Shown here piece by piece: positions 20,181 through 31,599 of a stretch of DNA of 64,000 nucleotides (positions within the stretch are counted from its first letter, which is position 1; every line of letters starts with the position of its first letter). The DNA lies in assembly GCA_933207985.1 (NCBI GenBank), contig OW240917.1, positions 112,394,427 through 112,458,426 on the forward strand, read 5' to 3'. The DNA is from Pelobates cultripes. Its lineage: Eukaryota > Chordata > Amphibia > Anura > Pelobatidae. Made by a program: the position numbers and the translations under genes. The notes below the pieces were generated by a model. It saw nothing but the letters and a program-made list of their open reading frames with translations. It was not told where the DNA came from and ran no database searches.

Positions 20181-22230
20181 AAGTGAATGAAAAGCATTCT
20201 AGAAGCATAATTGAGATGAAAAGGTAACTTTTAAAAATGTAGAAATATGATCCTAAATCATCCCTCGTGGTCATAATAAAAAAAAAAAAATAGATGTCAC
20301 CAGGGATATATGACAATTATATTGTGCTATTTAATATTAAAGGTCTATAAAAATGAAATTTACTGGAGGGAAGATGTGTTGTCCTTGCAAAAGTAGGTCC
20401 AGTGTGTTTTATTTATGAAAGAGCGATAAAGACATTTTAAATAAAGCACTGGCTTGCTACATTATTACCAACTTACAAAGACTGACTTGAGTCTCCTATC
20501 AACCATAAAAGTAAATATGTGATGCTCTTTACACTATAACCCAAGAAAGTGTATTTCACTTCTGTTAGATTAACTCTAAAGGGATTGAAGGTTATCACTT
20601 TCAAAGAATAGTAATAGAAGAGCAGTCTATTGACAGATGAAAAAACATCTGTGCTCATTGGAAGTTCATAACTCAAACATAAGTATTAAACTGTATCTTC
20701 AAGGTGAGTCAATGGCGTAGCATGTAATCATACCGATGGCAGTACAACTTTCCCAATTTGCAGCAAACAACAACTTATGCATTGACCAAGTCAAAAATGG
20801 AAATCATTTAAATGAGGCAGTAGGAAAAGTGTCTGGCAGAATGCTGGCTGGGAACTCCTGGTACTGTACGTTTAGATGTTATGGACAGTATTGCTTAGAG
20901 ACTTAGAGATTCGTTTTGGGTCAATCAAGTGCTTGGCCAAAATTCCAGAAGTCTCCAGAATCTTGGCAAAAAAACGATTTGCACAAAACCAAACATGTTA
21001 ATATTAATTTGTAATTTGCAATGCTGTTCCTGGCACAAAACATGGTTATAGAATGGGGAAGAGATAAGCAACTTAGTTTGCCATGATGGACAAGAGGTTT
21101 GCCCAAACAAGTGGGCTTCATCTCATTTCCAATCAATCTGACATATACCATTAGTTGCTGGGCGTGTAGTTTAGAAGACAGAATAAAAATATCAGATCAT
21201 TTTAACCATTTTCCAAAAAATCTTTTGTTACCAGTTACACTTGATAAAATGTTACATTTGATCAAATGTTCTATTATATAAACAGCCACTAGTTACTAAT
21301 GCAACATTGGGGGAACATTGGGGGGAAAAGCCCTTACAGAGGTATTGCTCTGTAAGGTAACTACTCTGCAAGCTAACTTTAAATATTGTCTTTTTCTAGA
21401 GTTAGCAAATACTTGCATGAGTATACCTGATCCTCTAGTGAGGCTGACTCAGTATATTATATCAGTAATTAGCTTTGAGTGCACCACAACTAAGCCACTG
21501 CCGAACACTTCTTGCACTCCTTTTTTGTCAGTGGGTCCTATTTCCGCATACAGGCAGAGGAAAATGAGTCCCACCAGTGGGAGAAACTAGCACAAATGCA
21601 TAGCTATGGTAATCCTGGGAACAAAAAGGGGCTTCTGTTGTGCTTTAATACAACAAAAAAAGTGTTATAGCATAACATTCTAATCAGAAAAGAATAGTCA
21701 TGTGAGTGCTCCGTTTTGTTTTCATTTTTGATACATATTACAGGTGGATTGGACCCAGGAAAGTACTGTAAATACATTGTTTAAATTAAGGGCCAAGATT
21801 GTTTTTGATATATAGATTTCTAATTATTATGAAATCATTACTTTTTTTGTGGAGTAGGCACATTTATTCACATGCACACTTTATTACAACTGCTAGTCTC
21901 AGATAAGTAGCTCCAGGCAAATAATTAAGCTTGGAATAATGGACACAGAGTATATTCCATATACTGATCAAAAGTGGATGAGTTTTTAAACATGCATCAT
22001 TAGTTGCTGGGCTTGCAGTTTAGAACACAGAATAAAAATCTCAGATCATTTTAAACATTTTACAAAAAAAAGTATTTTGTTATGACAAAAGAAGTACACA
22101 TTATGATCTGGTTAAATTGTGAAAAAAATAGATCACAGAGAAAAATTACATGTGCGGTATATAGTATACGTAGATAGTGAAATAGTCTAATCTGGTTTAC
22201 AATTCAATTAAATGATTGTTTCTTCATTTG
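20181..22230. repeat. Unassigned DNA with two diverged ~90-bp direct repeats
   Basis: Segments 21148-21230 and 21995-22085 share CATTAGTTGCTGGGC, GTTTAGAA, ACAGAATAAAAAT and TCAGATCATTTTAA in the same order and orientation, about 850 bp apart. They may be the ends of an old element or a local duplication. Nothing protein-like lies between them. The rest of the stretch is unassigned. Confidence 0.4.
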
Positions 22231-22280
22231 TCTAGATTTTGTAGACAGATAGATAGACAGGCAGACAGATAGATATAATC
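22231..22280. repeat. GATA/GACA microsatellite
   Basis: A short run of AGATAGACAGGCAGACAGATAGATA-type tetranucleotides. Confidence 0.7.
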
Positions 22281-22399
22281 TGAACCAAGCAAGCTTTTTT
22301 AAAACCCATAAACTACACCCAAATGTAAAAGTAATGGTTGCACCATTGTAATTGGCCCTAGCTACAATAAACACATTTAACAACTGTTAAAGGCACATG

Positions 22400-22850
22400 C
22401 ATCATCAGCGGTGTATTTACCGCGAAGCAGAAAAGGCATTTGCCTTGGGTGGTAGCCTCTTGTCCTGGGGGATCAGGAGCTGGCCAGCTGGCAACATGGG
22501 CCCCCTCGAGGCTGGCATCTGCTTGGGATGGAGGTGGGTGGTGAGGAAGGCCTCTCCTCTGAGCTCCCTCCTGCTCAGTGTCCTCACACGGACCGCAGTG
22601 ATGCTGGAGCTGGAATATGATGTCACTCCAGCCCCAGCATCACAAGAGGCATGCGGGGGAGCTGAACAGAGCTCCCCCGCATGCCTGCATTCACCACACT
22701 CCCAGCTGCTCAGCAGCCCCACTGGACCCCAGGGACTGCATGCCCAGCCGTTCAGCCCAGCAGCCCCACTGGACCACAGGAACATGGAGACTCCATGCCA
22801 GCACACCCAAATGTAGAGAGGCTGGGTAGAGTATTTTTTTTAAAATAATA
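22400..22850. repeat. GC-rich island-like repeat of unknown family
   Basis: This GC-rich block has two overlapping open frames on opposite strands (22397-22816 and 22417-22806) that reflect composition rather than protein: both are low-complexity and resemble nothing known. Its start (GGTGTATTTACCGCGAAGCAGAAAAGGCATTTGCCTTGGG) recalls the ends of non-autonomous hAT repeats such as 34670-36387. It flows directly into the minisatellite at 22855, as that element also does into simple repeats. Confidence 0.4.
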
Positions 22851-22854
22851 AATT

Positions 22855-23600
22855 GCATGTGTGTCTGTTAGTGAGTTTGTATGTGTTTGTGTGTCTGTCA
22901 AAGAGTGTATGTGTGTTTGTCAGTAAGCATGTATGTGTGTTTGTCAGTGAGTTTGTATGTGTGTCTGTCAAATAATGTATTTGTGTTTGTCAGTGAGTGT
23001 GTGTGTGTGTCTCTGTCCATGTGTCTGTCTCTGTTAGTTTGTCTGTCTCTGTCAGTGTGTGTGTGTGTGTGTGTGTGTCTGTCACTGAGAGTATGTCTGC
23101 CAGTGAGTGTGTATGTCTGTTAGTGCATTTGTATATCTGTCAGTGTGTGTGTGTGTGTGTGTGTGTCTGTGTGTCTGTCAGTGAATGTGTGTGTGTGTGT
23201 GTCTGTCAGTGTGTGTGTCTCTGACACCTAGTTGTTGTGTGTCTGACACTGTGTGTATATGTGTCTGTCAGTGAGTGTGTATGTGTGTTTGTCAGTGTGT
23301 GTGTCTGACTGATTTGGTGTGTCTGATTTTTATTTGGTGTGTTTCTGACACTGAGTGAGTGTGCATCTGTCAGTGAGTGTGCATGTGTCTGTGAGTGTGT
23401 GTATGTGTGTGTCTGTTGGTGAATGTGTGTGTCTATCAGTGAATGTGAGTGTGTGTGTGTGTGTGTCTGTCAGTGAGTGTGTGTGTTTCAGTTAAAGTGT
23501 GTGTTGGTTAAACAGTGTGTGTGCCAATGACTGTGTGTCTGTCAGTGAGTGTATGTCAGTGTATGCATAAGTGAGGGTGTGTGTCTGTAAGGGAAAGAGC
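22855..23600. repeat. GT-rich minisatellite
   Basis: About 740 bp of drifting units built on GTGTGTCTGTCAGTGAGTGTGT, with TATG and TTGTCA variants and stretches of pure (GT)n. Open frames here (22881-23123, 22997-23224) are simple Cys/Val repeats and not genes. Confidence 0.9.
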
Positions 23601-23697
23601 ATGTTGGTTTTAAAAAGGAAGCTAAATTTAGATGGGGTGATGCCTGAGTTTTGTCATGCCTAAGGCTATGAAGGTTTAAAAAAACAAAAAACAGGTA

Positions 23698-23850
23698 AAT
23701 ATAGTTACATAGTTTCATTGGCTGAAAATAGACATGTGTCCATCAATTTCAGCCTTCCTCATATCTGTTTTTTTGCTTTTGATTCAAAAGAAGGCAAAAA
23801 AAAAATATTTGAAACACTTCCAATTTTGAAATCGGGAAAATAAATAAATT
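23698..23850 (-). mobile_element. LINE 3' end fragment (CR1/L2-like)
   Basis: On the + strand this reads ATAGTTACATAGTTTCATTGGCTGAAAATAGACATGTGTCCATC...TTCAGCCTTCCTCA, a phrase I associate with the complement of an amphibian CR1/L2-type 3' end. The CR1 at 42076 starts with a comparable ACATAG repeat. Only ~150 bp is recognisable. Confidence 0.4.
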
Positions 23851-24374
23851 CATGTTAGGCTTTTGCAGGGTCTAGCAAGCTATTAACATACCAGGGGATA
23901 AAAAAATCTTAATTAAACAGAACTTGAAATAAAGAAAGCCTAAATAGGGCTCTCTTTACAGGAAGTGTTTATGGAAGGCTGTCCAAGTCACATGCAGGGA
24001 GGTGTGACTAGGGTTCATAAACAAAGGGATTTAACTCCTAAATGGCAGAGGATTGAGCAGTGAGGCTGCACGGGCATGTTCTATACACCAAAACTGCTTC
24101 ATTAAGCTAAAGTTGTTCAGGTGACTACGGTGTCCCTTTAACTTAATAAAAAAGAGTGTTGGAATTCCCAGAATTATCTATTTGCTGTATATACATTGTG
24201 TTGCTTAGCACCGGGTAACAAACTGTATTTTTAAGTTGGAGTGCACAGGCAAATGGAATTCATATATATGTAATTTACACTTATACCTACACCCACTGAC
24301 ACACAATACACTGACACATATATATATTCACACAATGACAGACCCAGACATATAGACACTGTGTACATCAGACT

Positions 24375-24885
24375 GTCACATATTCATCTGCACATAAAAA
24401 TGTGATTAATGGCATTTACTGTCCTGACAGGAAAAGTTGTGCCGAGTAGCAATCAATCCACAGGAGGGTTTGTGCTGAGCAGCAATCAATCCACAGGAGG
24501 GTTTGTGCTGAGCAGCAATCATGCAAATATGAACCTGGTTACTGCCTTTGGGGTCAAAGGCCGGTTACAACCAATCAGATACACAGGCAGGATTTTTACT
24601 CTCCTCCTTTTGCTCTGTCGTGGTTTCCCTTATGGTTGTCCGAGACCACGTTATTGATTCTGTTTTTTTCTGTTTGTTTTTACTTTGGCAGTGATTTTTG
24701 ACTTCCCTGTTTTCTGGCATCCCTGACCCCTGGCATTTCCTTTCTGTATCCCTTGACCTCGGCTGTTTGACTATTCTTTGGTACGTTATTCCAGCCATTC
24801 TAAAGTCCTGTGTACATTACCTATCAGTCCTCTGTGTTACACAATTCTATGTGCTGGGTCATACTGTAATCCTGACACAGACAGT
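24375..24885 (-). mobile_element. Non-autonomous TGTCA-ended repeat, copy 1
   Basis: It begins TGTCACATATTCATC and ends TAATCCTGACACA, and is the reverse complement of the family copy at 56143-56773. A ~33-bp unit (AGCAATCAATCCACAGGAGGGTTTGTG...GAG) is repeated almost exactly at ~24448-24480 and ~24481-24513, with a third partial unit. Imperfect terminal inverted repeats TGTCA suggest a DNA transposon derivative. No protein is encoded. Stretches between 24886 and 25361 are simple GT/AT-rich DNA. Confidence 0.6.
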
Positions 24886-25361
24886 GTGTATATGGATGTG
24901 TGAATATATGAATGTCATTATATTTAGCATTGCATACTAATCTGTGTGTCTATGAGTGTATATCTTTATGTATTTGTATCTGTGTCTGGAATGCATATCT
25001 CTGTGTATGTATACATGTATATCTTTGCATGCATGTAGAGTGTAGTGTGTGGGGCTGCTCATTGTCTTGCAGTGTGCATTATGTTATAGAGAGGTTGTGT
25101 GGAGGGTGATTGTGAGGGTAACTATGTTTATCTGTTTGTCTGTGGGAGAAGACTGTGTATGAGGGTGACTTTAAGGGTATATGTGCGTGTATGAGACTAT
25201 CTGTAAGGGAAGGTGATTGAAAGGGATGACTGTCTTTGGGAGGATTGACTGTAGTAGGGTAACTGCACAAATCTGACTGTAGAGTGAGTAGGTTACATTT
25301 TTGGCTCTTGCTTCCTCACATTATAACTGCTTTATATTTAAAAAAGTATTTTTTTCCAACT

Positions 25362-25810
25362 GTGACGAATGCAACTTCGTCACTGGTTTTTGGAGAGGAC
25401 TAAATTGCCATCCTCTTGCCCTGTGACTATGGCCCCTTTAATTTATTTTGGTTGAGAGACCCTAATTGTGCCTATTGGGACTTTAAACATTTGGTTCTTC
25501 GAAATCCCGAACAGTCTAAGAGGCTGCCATTCGAACACGTGGTGGCGGCCATCTTGTTCGCATGGGCTAAAACTGCAAAAAGATTTCAGGGCAACTTAGC
25601 CACTAATGCCCTGGAACTATTTTCAGCATGAAAACCTTGTGGTTCCCAGTCGGTCCTCCAGCGGCACTTAGCCGTGATTCTATGGAAATGTTTTGGGCAT
25701 GAAATCCTGTGTTCGCCTCGGCAAAAATAATAGTTTAACCCCTGCTCTGATCTGGCTGATTTTAGCAATGTACCTGAACTATGGAAATCGATAACATTCA
25801 TTGCTGTCTA
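25362..25810 (+). mobile_element. LTR-like fragment related to 12835-13502
   Basis: It opens with TGTGACGAATGCAACTTCGTCACTGG, an 8-bp inverted pair (GTGACGAA/TTCGTCAC), then CTGGTTTTTGGAGAGG and GACTATGGCCCC. These phrases match the start of the LTR-like unit at 12835, as does TTTTGGGCATG further on. No TATA or poly-A region equivalent is seen, so it may be truncated at its 3' end. Confidence 0.45.
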
Positions 25811-27180
25811 TAAAGCTGGTTAGCAGAGCAGGTTGCTTTACCTTTTCTGCTGCCCCAAGACAAGTTTCCTTAATGCACCCATCATATATGTGGGTGGCTG
25901 CATAGCAATATGATTGGGAGGTGAAATGGGAATATCTTACTGGGTAGACAATGGAATGTGAACAGTTTGGAGTATGTAGCTGAATGGCAATATATATGTA
26001 GGAGCATGTTTGTGTGATGTGTTAATAACTAAATGTCAATGATTGGTGTATTTGTGCAAAGTGCTAGTGTGTAAATTTAGTGGAGTTTTTTTTATAAATG
26101 CCACTTGTATCCTTATTATTTTTTCTGTCCCTAACATGTTACCTTTTTCTTGACCCCCCCCCCCTTGTGCCCCTATTCTTTATTTCCATCTCTTACTTTT
26201 TCCCCACTTCTTTCCACCCTGTCCATTACTTGTCTCCCCCTTCAATTACCTGTACTTATCTTCTGTCCCGCTGCCTCAGAAAAGTGTTCTCCTATTCTCC
26301 CCCTCACCCACCACTTACTCCCCTATGCTTACATGCACTCTTCTGTACCTTCTCCCTTCTGATCACTTGTTCTTCTGTAACTGCAGGCAACTGGTGGTAT
26401 AGGAGGTTGCACTGGGTTATGATGCTGATGTCATGTCCAGACACTCTCCTTCAGTTCCATCAGCTGTCTGTGGAGGGTAGAGAGAATCTGCCGCCTTGGG
26501 TGCAGGGAGAGTAGGGGGAAGAGCTATTTATCCTTCTTGCCTAAGAGCTCCATAAACAATGCTGCTGGTGGCATTATTGTACTTTTTTGGTTGTTTTTCA
26601 TTAATGCATGTGATTATTGTATACTGACCCTTGTATGCTTTTTTGTATTGAGCATTGTTTTGACATTATTGCTAATGTTGTTTAGTATAAACTCGGGATA
26701 CCTAGTGTACTGGGCCCAATTAATAAAGTAATTATATTTATCTCTATGGCTGTACTCCTCATTTAGTATTATCTAAAGATTGTTTAGGTCTTTGGTGGAA
26801 TAGAACCTTTGAGTGAGCACCCGGTTTGGATATTTTGTTTCTACTGATATATCCTTATGTTATTCAATTAATGTGCCTACCTTCTTAATTTTATTGCTGC
26901 TGATGTCATCTTGTCATGTGGCTTTTGCTGTAAGTACTGTCTATAGATATGTTTTCCTGACATTTAATAAACTGGTAGTTACCCAATTTGAAACACAGTG
27001 TCAATGTATTACTGAAAGGCTCTCCCGAACGATCAGTCCAAAAGTAATGCTTTGCTCAGCAGTGTAATAATATGCAGGGAGTAAAGTTGACCCCTACTGG
27101 TATTTACTAAATATATCACCGGTCTGGGCTCATATGTTTAATCAGATTTACAGAATGCAGGTCAATATCTACAAGCTAGC
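25811..27180. other. No gene; pyrimidine-rich patch at 26100-26350
   Basis: A C/T-rich stretch includes a C run near 26155-26164. Open frames there are compositional. Nothing else is recognised. Confidence 0.35.
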
Positions 27181-27670
27181 AGTCAAATAGCATATCCATC
27201 GAGAGGCCGTTTTGGACCACCGCGTTAAAACTGTGTCAGAGCATTAAACAAATAAAAAAATGCTTACTCCCATTATACTTAGTTCTGAACTCTCATTCTC
27301 ACTGTTTCTTCTAAACCCCATGAGCCAGTTTTCAGAAGCTTGTTGAAAAGCTTGCCATCCATTTAAATAAAACTTTTTTGGCTCCTCAACTTACATACCA
27401 CTTCTTTTCGGTAAAGACTATGTTTTGAAGGTGTCTATAAAAATCTTTTGCTGTAAATTGAAGCAGACATCTGCTGTAATCTATCCCCCTATTTGTGTAT
27501 TGCTATCAGTTATATATACGCAAATGCCACTAAAACTTACATGTCCTTTTCCACATGGCAGGCACACTTTTGTTTGTGGCATTTATTTGGTTTGAATGCG
27601 TTTTAATATAAGTAGACCCTGAGGAAGTCGAAGGCAACTAGACGAAACCCATAGCGTCTTGTATCGGAAT
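27181..27670 (+). mobile_element. Remnant of a Penelope-like pseudo-LTR
   Basis: The only diagnostic part is the hammerhead-like core at 27614-27659, typical for PLE pseudo-LTRs. Flanking text such as TTTTGGACCACCGCG (about 27208-27222) may be part of the same remnant. No PLE coding sequence is seen next to it. Confidence 0.4.
27614..27659 (+). ncRNA. Hammerhead ribozyme-like relic
   Basis: In order: stem I strand AGAC (27614-27617), CTGAGGA core (27619-27625), stem II GTC...GAC around an 11-base loop (27627-27643), GAAA core (27644-27647), then ACCCAT where intact PLE copies have palindromic ACGCGT, and the other stem I strand GTCT (27656-27659). Both conserved core boxes are intact but the short stem III is damaged, so activity is doubtful. 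Confidence 0.55.
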
Positions 27671-28919
27671 ATATTTATTTTTAACTAACATCTGTGTCCG
27701 TCGTATTCCTATGGAGAACTCAAATGGCTTACTGACAGTCCACTGGGGAAACCTTGAGAGGTTTGAAAGCATTTTAACTTCTAAAATGTTGTGAGTGCAA
27801 TCTACAGCCATGGTATGATGCACAATGTCACAGTTCTTCACTATTGCGCGCATTTATGTTTCTGGATAATCAAGAAAATTTAGAAATTTTTCACTAAAGA
27901 AATGTTGTACAATAAGGTAATATAGAAATACATAAATAAACCCAAACTGTATTTATGTGACTTGTTAATTACTATATAATGTTTAATAATTAAGCTTAGT
28001 ATCTTATTAAACAAGTTATTTAGAACATGAATCTGCAATCTAAGTCCCTACTTTGGATATTGAAGCTTTGGCAATTTTAATTTCATTTTACAGCAAAATG
28101 CCTTGCTACAATATGTGATTCTAAATACAGCAGCTCTAAATGTGTCCCACTAATGTCATTATAGTGTATGATAGTCTGCATCGTAACACACATTATTTTC
28201 TATGACAATATTAGCTACAATTGGGTTGTTATATTAACTTAACATCTTTTCTTGTTTATTGTTGCAATGAAGTGAATAATATAATATGTAATAAAAGCAG
28301 ATAATGGCCAACATTTAATAGGCAGCACTATTCCAAAACACAACTTTGAGAGCTTTAAGTGACCTTACAGGGCTGTTAGTTGTTTATGAAATAATGTGTT
28401 AATTATTATGGGCAATCTTCAAAACGCACTGTCAGTAGAAACAAAATCACAATCATACCAATGAATAAAAAATAAAAAAAATAAACAGAGTAATGTTGTC
28501 CCCTAGAGTATGTTCTTTTCTATTTAATTTAATTCAGTAGTTTAGCTAGTGCAGGATTCTTGTTTCTGTTTATGCAACAAAGCAGTATGCTTGAAATGAT
28601 GTTGATGGACTGTGGAGGTGTCCTTGTACATTGCTTTCTATAGTTATCTTTAAGCTATTGCCAGTGGAGAATGCTAAATCAAAATTATACAGAGAGTACT
28701 AGCTATAGTCAAGTTTGATCAAATTGCTCAATTGTTAAAAATCACACAGCAAACATTTAATATTTACTAGCATTGTAGAATAAACAAATGATAAACATTA
28801 CATGGCCACTTTGCAAACATTACATGACCACTTCACTCTGACATCATATTTTTCGCAAGGATGTATCTCTTCAAACAGCATTATAAATGGCCAGATAAAT
28901 GAGGGTTACCCTTCAACTA
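27671..28919. other. No recognisable feature
   Basis: AT-rich DNA without protein-like frames or repeat boundaries that I can identify. Confidence 0.4.
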
Positions 28920-29523
28920 CACTGAACAAAATTATAAACGCAACACTTTTGTTTTTGACCTAATTTTTCATGAGCTGAATTCAAAGATCTAAGACTTTTT
29001 CTACATACACAAAAGGCCTATTTCTCTCAAATAATTGTTCACAAATCTGTCTAAATCTGTGTTAGTGAGTACTTCTCCTTTGTCGAGATAATCCATCCAC
29101 TTCACAGATGTGGCATATCAAGATGCTGATTAGACAGCATGATTATTGCACAGGTGTACCTTAGGCTGGCCAGAATGAAAGGCCACTCTAAAATGTGCAG
29201 TTTTACTGTATTGGGGGGATCTGAGGGGGTCTGAAAACCAGTCAGTATCTGGTGTGACCACCATTTGCCTCACGCAGTGCACCACAACACCTGTGCAATA
29301 ATCATGCTGTCTAATCAGCATCTTGAAATGCCACACCTGTGAGGTGGATGAATTATCTCGGCAGAAGAGAGGTGCTCACTAACACAGATTTAGACAGATT
29401 TGTGAACAATATTTGAGAGAAATAGGCCTTTTGTGTACATAGAAAAAGTCTTAGATCTGTGAGCTCAGCTCATGAAAAATGGGGGCAGAAACAAAAGGGT
29501 TGCGTTTATAATTTTGTCTAGTG
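28920..29523. mobile_element. Internally deleted Tc1/mariner element
   Basis: 604 bp flanked by TA on each side (28918-28919, 29524-29525). The ends CACTGAACAAAATTATAAACG and its complement start very long inverted repeats (~200 bp: ACAAAAGGCCTATTTCTCTCAAAT, TGTCTAAATCTGTGTTAGTGAG, ATGCTGATTAGACAGCATGATTATTGCAC all recur inverted). The centre keeps only a short piece (GTCAGTATCTGGTGTGACCACC). The transposase gene is missing, so it is non-autonomous. The family is widespread in fish and frogs. Confidence 0.85.
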
Positions 29524-29525
29524 TA

Positions 29526-31599
29526 TAATGTGAAAAGACTTAATGAAAACTCATTTATTCCCTGATATGAGAAGAAATGTATTAGTAAATGCCCATGATG
29601 ATATAGTGTTTGATGTGTTTCATAAAATGTTTATAAGAAAGTCAAAATGCATTTGATTAATATGGTTGAAGAAAATAGTAACATCATTGTTTTGACCCCT
29701 TTTGAAGGAGAAATAATCATGATAAATAATAACAAACAAATTATAAATAAATTGATATAAATAATATAAATATGCTACCTACCACAACTAGGAATGCACA
29801 AGTTTAAATGATAAATAACAATATGTGTTATATAAAAAATATGAGATAATGTCATATGAAATATTTGTCTAAATATAAAAGATTAAATAATTACAAACAA
29901 GTGAACGTTGAAAAAATACATATCACTTGACCAAAGGTTTGTTTGGGTTAATCATAGATCAATTCATTCCCTTAGAAGGTTTACTACATACATTGATATT
30001 TAAATCTCCAGACTAGGAATTCCTCGGGACAGATAGTCATCTTCTGGATAGGTACCAACAATACTTAAACAAATACTCAGGTAGTGTGTAAAAACATCTA
30101 TCAATCAGAAGTCAGTAAATAAGTTCAAACAACACGTTGTGGACCTTCCCTTAAATAAGGATAAGGAGGATAAAATGAGCAAGATTTAGGCAGGATGGAT
30201 CTCTCTCTTAGGTGAGCCCAGTTTACACCATCATCAGACCATAATACCATTAAAGGGGCGGATATTCATTAACAACCAAGACCTCAGCATACCTCAATCT
30301 TCACTCCAGCAACCATCTTTGGAATTTCACTAGGTGTGTTCATCTCTCAGAACAGATACTAGTGGTAATGTATGAATTTAATTTCTCTTGTATACAAACT
30401 TTTTGTCTATGTAAATTTAGCATTTAACAGTACTGAAGGTGAATTAACCAAATACCTTCTATTTTGAGAAGTAATATTAGCAAAGTTGTGTAGAAGGGTT
30501 TCTAAGAGTCTGTGTGGGACTATTTATTCCCTTAAAATAGCCAAGCCCGCCTATTTTCCTGACTATATCCCTGTGTGAAATTATGATTATTTACCCTTAA
30601 ACAATTAATTCAGTAAAGTATAATTAATGATAAAACAGTGATCAGTGATTTCACATATCAATTTTACTTGTTATTATTTCCCTCAAGGTGTAAAACTGTA
30701 TCATATACAAAGGCAGCTTTGGGGGCGATAAATAAGTGATTGACTTTTTGTGTGACTTGAATTGGATAAAAATATTGCTGCATCCAACTTATAAGATTTG
30801 TTTAGAAGTTGAAATCAGTAATTCATTTTTGTTAGATATATCCATCAAAGATGTTAATCACAGTTTGGGACTTTTATTTACTACAGGAGGTGTATATGGT
30901 ATATGCCTAAATGTTGTCATTCACCTAAGTACCTAACTATTTAACTAATAAACTCCCACTCTGTTGTAGATCTATATTTTATGGTATGCTTTTTGCCATG
31001 AATCAGTTGATGAGTGTCCTATAAGATGAAATATTGCTATTGGAAGCATAGGTGTTATAATGATACTGGATCTATTCCTTTGAACATTGGGTGTGGTACA
31101 TATCCTGTGATATTTGCTTTGGCCTGCATGGTACAAATGATTGCCTTAACCATAATCTGATGTCACCTGATAAATTAATCATGCATAATTGGAATTGCCT
31201 TGTTAGTGTGACTAAATCAATTCTATTTTTTTTTTTTTTACTATTAAAGAGTCTTTTACTATTACGAATAATTTTATAGTGTATGATTCTACATAGAATC
31301 CAAATAATTAATATTGAATATGAGGTTTAGAGTGGTAATTGATAAAGTCTTGTGTTAATTGATATTGATTTTTCCAAATCATGCAATTAATAACATTCAG
31401 TTAAGTATTAAGTATTGGAGGCACTATGAATAAACCACTATATAATTACTTGGTGTAAAAGACATGACAATGAGTAGAATAAACAATAGAGTGTATTTTG
31501 TTAATTAAAATTACCTGCAAAAAATATTACAATGAAGTATCTTTCCAAGAAACAATTGCAAAACAAAAATACAATAAAAACATAATCAAAGAAGGAGGA
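29526..31599. other. No recognisable feature
   Basis: Very AT-rich DNA. No frame over 70 codons resembles a protein, and no element ends were identified. Confidence 0.4.

Noticed and set aside
22397..22816. Opposed 129-139-codon frames in GC-rich DNA
   Set aside because: Both strands are open because of base composition. No start context or recognisable domain, and it abuts a minisatellite.
22881..23224. Cys/Val-rich frames resembling a small cysteine-rich protein
   Set aside because: Direct translation of (GT)n-type minisatellite.
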